A stretch of DNA of 64,000 nucleotides from an uncultured Candidatus Actinomarina sp. (GTDB taxonomy: Bacteria; Actinomycetota; Acidimicrobiia; Actinomarinales; Actinomarinaceae). Below the pieces are notes generated by a model. That model saw only the letters and a program-made list of their open reading frames with translations, ran no database searches and had not been told where the DNA came from. Where the stretch lies: assembly GCA_902555985.1 (NCBI GenBank), contig CACDUI010000003.1, positions 76,432-140,431 of the forward strand, written 5' to 3'. Positions 53,908 through 60,708 of this stretch are shown one piece after another; the stretch's first letter is position 1; every line of letters begins with the position of its first letter. The position numbers and the translations under genes are program-made.

Positions 53908-55470
53908 GTGAAACAAATAATAAATTTATTTTTACCAAATTTAACAAGTTTGAGGGCTGTATTTAATGAAGTTTCGAATACGTCTATTTCAAGAGAAAAA
54001 TTTATCGATTTTACAAAGATAATTGGATTATTTTTATTAATAATAAATTCATTTTTCTTCTTAAGGCTTGAGGAATCTGGTGGAGAGATTTTTATAAAAA
54101 ATCTCTCAGTTAGTTCAGAATCATTAATAGTAATTACATGGTTTACTGCTGGAATGTCATTATTTTTCTTTTCTATGGGATTTAATAATTTAATAGCTTG
54201 GTATTCAAATGTTGGCAGAGATGGAAGTCAGTGGAATTATCTTGTTGACCGAATTAATACTCTTCTTGGACCCGTGCTTGTTTGGATATTTTCAAGTACT
54301 ATAGTTTTAAATATTTTAAGTAGGTCCTACACTTTTCCTAGCTACCTTACTACTTCCGAAGATGGAATAATGCCATCTATAGAGTTTATATTATGGCCTC
54401 TTTGGCTGGTTTCCATATATCTTGTTATGGTATTGTTTGCTCCACTAACTATTTTTTTACATAAAAAGTATCCATATGCAACACTTTTTACTTTACTTAC
54501 TCTGACAATATTGATTGACAATATTGATTTTTCTGTAAATTTTTCATATATTAAGTTATTCAATTATCTTTTTTTCTGGATAGCTGTTCATCAAATTGGT
54601 TATTTTTATGCTGATGGAAAGATTCAACAGATTAATATTAATTTTTTCAGATATATTACTGTTTTTGCTTATGGTTATCTTTTTTACCAAATTACTGCTG
54701 CAAATAAATATCTCTCTTTGGCAAGCTATAGATTATCATCAATAAACAATGAAGACCCACCAACTACCTTATATCTAGTTGCTTCAATTGGATTAATTTG
54801 TTTAGTTTTTACTTTTAAGAATGTTATTGAAAAAATACTTTCAAATCAAAAACTATGGCTCGTTGTGTCCCATATTCACGCAAATATTTATACAATTTAT
54901 TTATGGCATTTATTTATTTTCTTTTTAACTTATCTTTTAGGAGGAAGCCTTTATTTAATTCCTCTTTTGTTTATTATAGTTTCATTATTTTTTGGTAATT
55001 ATGAAAGATCTGTATTCAAGCTCTCGTCAAATCTAGTAAAAAGAGTTAATCCCTTACAGCCATGGCCTAGTCCAATAAAAGCAAGATTTTCTATTAATAA
55101 CTTCGTATTAGCTTGGTTTTCAGCCCTTCTTGTTTTGCTTGGAGTATTTCACTTAACTTTAGGTGGAGTAGGTCAAGATGGATTCTTTACAATTCGAGAA
55201 TTCTATTTTTTACGAAGCAATACTTACGAAGGTTTGGGCCGAATATTAATCGGATTACTTTTACTTAACGTAACTGTTCGTGGACTGAAGTATAAAAAAA
55301 GAGTTCTTAGTACAGCTATATTATTTGTAATTTCGTCTATTTTTACACGTAATATTGTCAATGAAAACTTTACTTATTTTGAAATATACTTCAGCTCGTT
55401 TTCACTTTTATTATTTATATTTATACTCATTCAAAACAGTAACTATAAATCAGTATCAAAGGTCAAATAA
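53908..55470 (+). CDS. acyltransferase-3-like integral membrane protein
   Basis: A 520-residue polytopic protein (ten or more helices). FIDFTKIIGLFLLIINSFFF resembles the first helix of membrane acyltransferase family 3 (RxxxlDxlRaiAi), and a stretch around INTLLGPVLVWIF has the RI-x-R-L-x-P pattern (NRINTLLGP equivalent). The C-terminus has extra helices. Such proteins O-acylate glycans or other extracellular substrates. The substrate is unknown, and the assignment is moderately secure. The start is GTG at 53908. Confidence 0.65.
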   Translation: MKQIINLFLPNLTSLRAVFNEVSNTSISREKFIDFTKIIGLFLLIINSFFFLRLEESGGEIFIKNLSVSSESLIVITWFTAGMSLFFFSMGFNNLIAWYSNVGRDGSQWNYLVDRINTLLGPVLVWIFSSTIVLNILSRSYTFPSYLTTSEDGIMPSIEFILWPLWLVSIYLVMVLFAPLTIFLHKKYPYATLFTLLTLTILIDNIDFSVNFSYIKLFNYLFFWIAVHQIGYFYADGKIQQININFFRYITVFAYGYLFYQITAANKYLSLASYRLSSINNEDPPTTLYLVASIGLICLVFTFKNVIEKILSNQKLWLVVSHIHANIYTIYLWHLFIFFLTYLLGGSLYLIPLLFIIVSLFFGNYERSVFKLSSNLVKRVNPLQPWPSPIKARFSINNFVLAWFSALLVLLGVFHLTLGGVGQDGFFTIREFYFLRSNTYEGLGRILIGLLLLNVTVRGLKYKKRVLSTAILFVISSIFTRNIVNENFTYFEIYFSSFSLLLFIFILIQNSNYKSVSKVK

Positions 55471-55472
55471 TA

Positions 55473-56507
55473 GTGAATCTTCCAAAAGGTGAAACTCGAC
55501 AGGAGCTGTTAAATAGGGCTTTTTTGTATGTTCTGTTAATTTCTATTTCTGTTTTGATATTTCTAAGAGTTAAATCACTAATTTTTGATTTGTTTGTAGC
55601 TGTCGTTTTATCGGCACTTGCTGAACCAGTAGTATATAGGTTGTCAAAAAAAATTAATAGGAAGGCATCCGCACTTGTTGCAGTATCAGTTATTCTTTTA
55701 CTTATTGGTGCAACATTATTCTCAATAATTCCAATTATGGTGCAAGAGATATATTTTCTTTCTTCTCAATTACCTACTTACTTTGATAACTTTATTAATT
55801 ATTTGAATGTTGAAGGTTTTGCTATATCTAGCCAGTCTCTTGACCTAGAGACTCAATTTAATTCTTTAATTAAAGATTACGGAAGCACAGTAGGTTCTAG
55901 CGTAGTTTTTGCAGGTCAAGGTTTACTTCGAACACTAGGTCATATTTTTATTATTTTTTTCTTTACATACTATTTGATTAGTGAGGGGGATGGTTGGAGA
56001 GTAAAACTTAAGGAATCATTGCCAAACAGTGTTTCATTATCAATTGATCAAGTTTGGACTATTGGAGTTTCTAAAGCAGGTGGTTTTATAGTTGCTAAAT
56101 TTATCCTTGGTGTTTTAGCAAGCATTGTTTTATCAGTATCTTTTTTAATAATTGGCTTACCCTCTCCAATAGCTTTAGGAGTTGCTGCTGGAATATTGTC
56201 TCAACTTATTCCGGTAGTAGGAACATTTTTAGGGGGGTTAGTGCCATTTATTGCATCTATATCATTAGGAACTACGGCTATGGTAGCTACGGTATTGGTA
56301 CTATTTATATACCAAATTGTTGAAAACTATTTGGTTAGTCCAAGGGTTACTAAATCAACAATGGAAATTCATCCTGCAATTGCTGTTTTTGCAACTTTAT
56401 TTGGAGCCTATACTTTAGGAGGAGTTGGTGCGATTCTTGCATTACCAGTGGCAGCAACTGTTCAAGGAGTAATCGGCACGGTTCTTAAAAATAGACAAGA
56501 ATTATAA
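55473..56507 (+). CDS. AI-2E family transporter
   Basis: The 344-residue protein has about eight hydrophobic segments. The N-terminal FVAVVLSALAEPVVYRLSKKINRKASALVAVSVI and the C-terminal GLPSPIALGVAAGILSQLIPVVG, then YQIVENYLVSPRV and GVGAILALPVAATVQGV are the AI-2E/PerM family signatures. Family members export small molecules or act as Na+/H+ antiporters; the AI-2 role is not assumed. The start is GTG at 55473, two nt after the acyltransferase stop. Confidence 0.88.
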   Translation: MNLPKGETRQELLNRAFLYVLLISISVLIFLRVKSLIFDLFVAVVLSALAEPVVYRLSKKINRKASALVAVSVILLLIGATLFSIIPIMVQEIYFLSSQLPTYFDNFINYLNVEGFAISSQSLDLETQFNSLIKDYGSTVGSSVVFAGQGLLRTLGHIFIIFFFTYYLISEGDGWRVKLKESLPNSVSLSIDQVWTIGVSKAGGFIVAKFILGVLASIVLSVSFLIIGLPSPIALGVAAGILSQLIPVVGTFLGGLVPFIASISLGTTAMVATVLVLFIYQIVENYLVSPRVTKSTMEIHPAIAVFATLFGAYTLGGVGAILALPVAATVQGVIGTVLKNRQEL

Positions 56508-56792
56508 ATGTTTAATTTCTCTACATCTGCAATTAAAGCACTCGATAGTTTTTTAGAAAGATTGCAATCAGAAACAGTTGATCCTATAGAAAAATCATTA
56601 AAAGATGTGAGAAAAAACTTCAAGGCAGGTAATTATCTTGCTCTATCTTCATTGCTTCTGTTAACAGGAATGTCAATTGTCTTATCACAAATATATATGG
56701 GGCAGTATTTCATTCAAGCATTAATTTACTTTTCTATGGCATTATTATGTATTTTGACCTTTGCATTAATTTCTTGGAGGATATTAAGGTGA
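56508..56792 (+). CDS. small membrane protein, holin-like topology
   Basis: The 94-residue protein has a charged N-terminal half with an amphipathic helix (about residues 1-38) then two helices (about residues 43-63 and 70-90). This layout resembles actinobacterial YqjE/holin-superfamily proteins, but the sequence match is too weak to assign it. It starts directly after the AI-2E gene and overlaps the next by 4 nt, so it is likely co-transcribed. Confidence 0.6.
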   Translation: MFNFSTSAIKALDSFLERLQSETVDPIEKSLKDVRKNFKAGNYLALSSLLLLTGMSIVLSQIYMGQYFIQALIYFSMALLCILTFALISWRILR

Positions 56793-56944
56793 ATGAATTT
56801 TCTAAAGATTACGAAAATCTCAAAAACCAAATTGATGGTGATAAAGGTAAATTAATTGGTTTTTTATTTGTTGGATTATTATTAGGTAGAATCTATGAAA
56901 AATTACAAAATACAAAAAAAAAGATTTTTAAAAAATTTAAATGA
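56789..56944 (+). CDS. 51-residue membrane protein, unknown
   Basis: The start is GTG 56789, overlapping the preceding stop (GTGA); an upstream ATG at 56747 is less likely. One hydrophobic helix (about residues 22-34, LIGFLFVGLLLGRI) lies between an acidic N-terminus and a lysine-rich tail (KLQNTKKKIFKKFK). Family is unknown. The 4-nt overlaps on both sides suggest translational coupling with its neighbours. Confidence 0.55.
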   Translation: MNEFSKDYENLKNQIDGDKGKLIGFLFVGLLLGRIYEKLQNTKKKIFKKFK

Positions 56945-57030
56945 ATAAACGACTACAAAAAATTATTGTAATTATTGTATCTGTAGGTATGGTATTAACA
57001 ACTGTAGCTTCCTTTTTAGCTTTTCTATAG
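56941..57030 (+). CDS. 29-residue single-helix protein
   Basis: A complete frame runs from an ATG overlapping the previous stop (ATGA) to TAG at 57028-57030, three nt before trmI. The peptide has a basic start (MNKRLQK), one helix with pattern IIVIIVSVGMVLTT, and a short hydrophobic end. Basic start, length and helix pattern recall the tiny Prli42/DUF4044 type known from Firmicutes, but this is a visual resemblance only. Tight coupling to neighbours supports real translation. Confidence 0.5.
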   Translation: MNKRLQKIIVIIVSVGMVLTTVASFLAFL

Positions 57031-57032
57031 AT

Positions 57033-57806
57033 TTGAATATTGATAATCAACTTGTTGTAATCAACACCCCTAAAAATAAATATTTATCTGTCGTAGAAAA
57101 CAACAAAGAATTTATAACAAATGAAGGAAAATTTAAGTTTTCTGATATTAAAAAAATACCGTCCCTCGTAACAACATCAACTGGAGTAGATTTTCAGATA
57201 TATAGTCCCACATATAAGGAATTTGTATTGCTTATGAAAAGAGGTCCACAGATTATATACCCAAAAGATGTTGGACAAATTATTGTTGAATCAAACATCA
57301 ATAATTCAAGTAAAGTTCTTGAAATAGGTTCAGGCTCAGGTGCCTTGACTTTGTACTTGTATAGTTTATTAAAAAATAGTGGAAAACTGTATAGTCTCGA
57401 TTCTTCAAAAATTAATCAAAGAAGGGCAAATAAAACAATTACAAGATATTTATCTACCTACTCTAAAGAAACAGTTGATGTAACTTTTATTAATGAAGAA
57501 TTGAGTAATTTTAACTTTAAAAGTTTAGATGAAAAATTTGATGCAATTATTACTGATGTTCCAGAGCCTTGGGACTTTTTTATTAAAAATACAATTGAAA
57601 ATAGTATAGTTTGGGTTTCTTACCTACCTTCGATAACACAAATAATACGATTAAATGAAATTCTTTTAGAAAAAAACTTTCAAGATATCGAAGTTAAAGA
57701 AGTAATTTTACGTGATTGGATTGTTGAAGAAAAAATTGTGAGACCTAGCAATAAACTTGTTTCACATACAGGATTTTTAATATCAGCTAAATATATAAAG
57801 TATTAA
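57033..57806 (+). CDS. trmI: tRNA (adenine58-N1)-methyltransferase TrmI
   Basis: TrmI makes m1A58 in the T-loop of tRNAs. It has an N-terminal beta domain, then QIIYPKDVGQIIVESNI, the SAM-binding VLEIGSGSGALTLYLYSLL, and the catalytic TDVPEPWDFF, which corresponds to the family LDLPEPW. Its 257 residues are typical. In most Actinobacteria trmI flanks arc/mpa of the Pup-proteasome cluster; here that cluster is missing. The start is TTG 57033. Confidence 0.93.
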   Translation: MNIDNQLVVINTPKNKYLSVVENNKEFITNEGKFKFSDIKKIPSLVTTSTGVDFQIYSPTYKEFVLLMKRGPQIIYPKDVGQIIVESNINNSSKVLEIGSGSGALTLYLYSLLKNSGKLYSLDSSKINQRRANKTITRYLSTYSKETVDVTFINEELSNFNFKSLDEKFDAIITDVPEPWDFFIKNTIENSIVWVSYLPSITQIIRLNEILLEKNFQDIEVKEVILRDWIVEEKIVRPSNKLVSHTGFLISAKYIKY

Positions 57807-58048
57807 GGTTCAATCATTATACATTCCCCGGGACATTCTTCAGCTGATTCAACAACAGCTTCTTCTTGTCCTTTAGGAACGATTGCTAGTCCTTCGGCTC
57901 CACCAACATTACCGTTTTCTTCTGAAAAAATTTTATCGCCCTCTTTTACATAAAAGAGTCCATCATCTAATCCAACAAAAACGTCGGGTGCTATTTCTTC
58001 ACAGAGTCCATCACCCGTACAAAGGTCTTGATCTATCCAAACTTTCAT
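57803..58048 (-). CDS. ferredoxin
   Basis: An 81-residue acidic ferredoxin. Cys10 and Cys16 (CTGDGLC, with Asp13 in place of the central cysteine) plus Cys72 (CPGEC) have the [3Fe-4S] pattern; Cys76 is extra. Proteins of this type lie beside the proteasome ATPase or pafA genes in many Actinobacteria, so the position fits a retained edge of that locus. Electron partners are unknown. It converges with trmI and diverges from pafB across a 111-nt control region. Confidence 0.88.
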   Translation of the reverse strand: MKVWIDQDLCTGDGLCEEIAPDVFVGLDDGLFYVKEGDKIFSEENGNVGGAEGLAIVPKGQEEAVVESAEECPGECIMIEP

Positions 58049-58069
58049 AATGTATATAATACAATAATG

Positions 58070-58111
58070 TTGTCATATATAAATTTTTAATAATAAATTT
58101 ATATATGACAA
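58070..58111. repeat. 17-bp perfect inverted repeat in the ferredoxin/pafB divergent region
   Basis: TTGTCATATATAAATTT (58070-58086) and AAATTTATATATGACAA (58095-58111) are perfect reverse complements separated by the 8-nt TTAATAAT. The element lies within the 111-nt divergent region. A third GTCATAT occurs at 58137-58143. Size and symmetry suggest an operator for a dimeric regulator, plausibly the WYL pair PafB/PafC, although the sequence alone does not name the protein. Confidence 0.75.
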
Positions 58112-58120
58112 TTTGTAAAA

Positions 58121-58150
58121 TTGTTATATGAATTCCGTCATATTTAATAT
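58121..58150 (+). promoter_or_regulatory. predicted pafB promoter
   Basis: TTGTTA (58121-58126) and TAATAT (58145-58150) lie 18 bp apart and would start transcription within a few nt of the pafB ATG (58160), a leaderless or nearly leaderless mRNA. The 17-bp inverted repeat lies just upstream of the -35, the place for an activator. A minus-strand TATTAT at 58061-58056, ending seven nt before the ferredoxin start codon, may serve the other gene. Confidence 0.4.
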
Positions 58151-58159
58151 ATTTACTAT

Positions 58160-58984
58160 ATGAAAAATGTACTAAAAAGATCAATAGAGCTTTTAAATCT
58201 TTTAAGTGATAACTCAAGTATTTCTTCTGAAAATATTAAGGACAATATTCCAGATTATAGAGACTTAAATGAACAAGCTTTTAGAAGATCTTTTGAAAGG
58301 GATAAAAATTTATTGCGTTCTTTCGGATATGTTATTGATTATCAAAATGATAAGTGGTCTTTTGATAAAGGCTATACACTATCTGGTAATTCTATCTTTG
58401 AATCAATACGTAAAGATAATTATGCAAATAATGAGAAATTTATGCAAACGTATTTATTTTTAAAAAGATATTTATCATCTGGGAATATGATTATTGATAA
58501 AAGCGAAATCATAACAAAAGTAATTAAGGCAATTAATGAAAAGAGGAGAGTAGCCTTTGACTACTTGAGTGAGTACAGAAAGATAAAACCACAGGGGTTA
58601 AAATACTTTAATAACAAATGGTATTTAGCGGGTGAAGATAACAGTACAATTAAAACTTTTAATCTAAATCATGTTAAAAATTTAAGAATTGGAAATAAAT
58701 CTGAATTATTTGAAATTAACAGTTTTAGTTTTCCGTTCTCGTGGCAGGATGAAAAGTATCTAGTTGAAATAATTATTGAAATTAATAAAGACATTTATGA
58801 AGTTAACAAAAATATGTTCACTCACAATGTTATTGAAGATAAAATTTCAGAAAATATTCTTAATTGCAAAATATTAACTAACGATAATATTGGTCTTGTT
58901 AAGTTTCTCTTACTATGTGATACATCAATAAAAATATTAAACATAAATAATATAAATGAAATAGAAAGACTTCTAGATGAATAA
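58160..58984 (+). CDS. pafB: WYL-domain transcriptional regulator PafB
   Basis: The protein has an N-terminal winged helix (about residues 1-75, including YRDLNEQAFRRSFERDKNLLRSFG) and a WYL domain: INEKRRVAFDYL then IKPQGLKYFNNKWYLAGED. A C-terminal WCX-like extension follows. PafB pairs with PafC and activates DNA-damage genes in mycobacteria. It has 274 residues, about 60 fewer than mycobacterial PafB. It overlaps pafC by 8 nt. In this genome the usual upstream neighbour pafA is absent. Confidence 0.88.
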   Translation: MKNVLKRSIELLNLLSDNSSISSENIKDNIPDYRDLNEQAFRRSFERDKNLLRSFGYVIDYQNDKWSFDKGYTLSGNSIFESIRKDNYANNEKFMQTYLFLKRYLSSGNMIIDKSEIITKVIKAINEKRRVAFDYLSEYRKIKPQGLKYFNNKWYLAGEDNSTIKTFNLNHVKNLRIGNKSELFEINSFSFPFSWQDEKYLVEIIIEINKDIYEVNKNMFTHNVIEDKISENILNCKILTNDNIGLVKFLLLCDTSIKILNINNINEIERLLDE

Positions 58985-59837
58985 GAAATTAAACCTTGAA
59001 ATGGCCATAAATATTCTTTCTTTAATACAAAGTAATGAAAAGTGGAACATAGATGATTTAATTGATCAACTTGGAATAAAGAAAAAAGAGCTGATCTACT
59101 TACTTTCTATTGTTACTGATATATATTCTCAACATGGTGAATTACTAATAGATTATGAATATAACGAAGAAAATCAGGAATTCTTATTTAATATAAATTC
59201 TTCAATCAAAAATGTAACACAAATTAATGATGGCGAATTATTTAATATTTACTTTCTACTTTCAACCAACTCAATATATAAACAATTAATAATTGAAAAT
59301 AAAGATGTTAAAGAATTCTACGATGTTCTTTCTAATTTTTTTAATATAGATATTTTTGATAATAACAACAATGAAAATATTGGCGATATAACTTTTTTTG
59401 AAGAAAATGTAATTTCATACATAAAATTGGGTACCGTAAGGGAAAATTTATATAGAATACAGCCAATTTCTCTTACAACTAACTCCGATGGCATCGTATT
59501 AGAGGCAATAGATTTAGATGATGAAACTTATAAAACATTTCTTTTAAACAGAATTATTGATGTATTCGACAATACTGAGTTTAAAAATAACAAAAAAACA
59601 AAACGATCAATAATTGAATTAAAATTTAATTTTGAAAAAGAAACAGTTCTTAACGGTTTTAATCAAAAAAATATAAAAGTGAAAGGAAGACAAGCTATAG
59701 TAACATTTTATTCAGAATCAAATGCTTTAAACTTTGCCCTTAATCATTTCAATGACATAGAAATAATAACTCCACAATCAATAGCAAATGAAATTAGTAT
59801 TAGAAAAACAAAATTAATTAAGAAATTAAAAGTATGA
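58977..59837 (+). CDS. pafC: WYL-domain regulator PafC
   Basis: A 286-residue paralogue of PafB: an N-terminal helix-turn-helix (NLEMAINILSLIQSNEKWNIDDLIDQLGIKKKELIYLLSIV), a WYL-like segment with YIKLGTVRENLYRIQPISLTTNSDGIVLEAIDLDDETYKTFLLNRI, and a C-terminal domain ending in the IVTFYSESNALNFAL region. It forms the PafBC heterodimer of the SOS-independent DNA damage response in mycobacteria. It overlaps the next small gene by 4 nt. Confidence 0.85.
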   Translation: MNKKLNLEMAINILSLIQSNEKWNIDDLIDQLGIKKKELIYLLSIVTDIYSQHGELLIDYEYNEENQEFLFNINSSIKNVTQINDGELFNIYFLLSTNSIYKQLIIENKDVKEFYDVLSNFFNIDIFDNNNNENIGDITFFEENVISYIKLGTVRENLYRIQPISLTTNSDGIVLEAIDLDDETYKTFLLNRIIDVFDNTEFKNNKKTKRSIIELKFNFEKETVLNGFNQKNIKVKGRQAIVTFYSESNALNFALNHFNDIEIITPQSIANEISIRKTKLIKKLKV

Positions 59838-60004
59838 GTCTTGTTGAATTAGTTATCATTATATTTTTATCCTTAGGTTTGCTTGATAAAGATAAAGTTA
59901 GCAAAGTTTTACAATTTTTTAATAGTTCAAAATCGGACCAAGTAAGAAAAGTTATTGGTGATGACACGATTGAACAAAAATGGGTCTGGCTAGAAGAAGA
60001 ATAA
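59834..60004 (+). CDS. tatA: divergent TatA-like membrane protein
   Basis: This 56-residue frame starts with ATG overlapping the pafC stop (ATGA) and ends three nt before tatC. The N-terminus MSLVELVIIIFLSLGLL resembles the TatA helix. The conserved phenylalanine-glycine hinge of TatA is not there, and the following DKDKVSKVLQFFNSSK only loosely suggests the amphipathic helix. The pafC-tatA-tatC slot is the main reason for the call. It could be a degenerate TatA or another small protein. Confidence 0.6.
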   Translation: MSLVELVIIIFLSLGLLDKDKVSKVLQFFNSSKSDQVRKVIGDDTIEQKWVWLEEE

Positions 60005-60007
60005 TTA

Positions 60008-60706
60008 ATGGAAAATAAAAAATTTTTTGATCATTTTAAAGAGTTAAATTATAGAATTTATATTTCTCTCATAGTTATAGCTATATTATTTTTAACCATA
60101 TATTTGAATTACACTTCAATTTATAAAATTTTAATCAATCCATTAATAAGTGCTGGATACTCAACAACTGATCTTGTAGCTTTTACAATATATGAGGGAT
60201 TTCAAGTCAAGATATTAAATACATTTTTTGTTTCATTAACCGTTTCAATGCCTCTAGTTATTTTCATTCTAGGTTATTTTTTTAAACCTGCATTGGAGAA
60301 AACTTCTCATATTGTATTCCTGACATATTTAATAACTTTTATAATATTATTTTATTTAGGTATATTTTCTGCATATAAAACAATACCAATTGGTATAAAC
60401 TTCTTACTAGAGTTTAATGAATCTGAATTCTTATTAAGAACCCAAAATTATTTTCAACTAATTTCAAGAATATCAATTTTGTTTGGATTCTCTTTTCAAA
60501 CTCCTTTAGTCATTTACTTTCTAATTAAAAAAAATATCATTAAAAGATCTTTATTTACTAACAACAGAAAAGAAATTTTTTTATTTGTATTAATATTTTC
60601 AGCAATTATCACACCTACCGGTGATCCTATAACTTTATTCATATTTACAATTCCTCTTTATTTACTTATTGAGCTTGTTTTGTTATTGAGTAAGAATAAA
60701 AACTAA
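60008..60706 (+). CDS. tatC: Sec-independent translocase subunit TatC
   Basis: TatC recognises twin-arginine signal peptides. Six membrane helices are visible. The N-terminal FFDHFKELNYRIYIS matches the family FxxHLxELRxR, with the Leu-Arg of the consensus altered to Leu-Asn. The C-terminal IITPTGDPITLFIFTIPLYLLIEL corresponds to ITPxDPxTQ and is intact. It has 232 residues. It follows the tatA-like gene by 3 nt and precedes helY by 2 nt. Confidence 0.92.
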   Translation: MENKKFFDHFKELNYRIYISLIVIAILFLTIYLNYTSIYKILINPLISAGYSTTDLVAFTIYEGFQVKILNTFFVSLTVSMPLVIFILGYFFKPALEKTSHIVFLTYLITFIILFYLGIFSAYKTIPIGINFLLEFNESEFLLRTQNYFQLISRISILFGFSFQTPLVIYFLIKKNIIKRSLFTNNRKEIFLFVLIFSAIITPTGDPITLFIFTIPLYLLIELVLLLSKNKN

Positions 60707-60708
60707 GA

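Noticed and set aside
58011-58217. 68-codon minus-strand frame over the ferredoxin-pafB region
   Set aside because: It crosses the palindromic control region and the pafB start, has AT-driven low-complexity composition, and is better explained by the two flanking genes.
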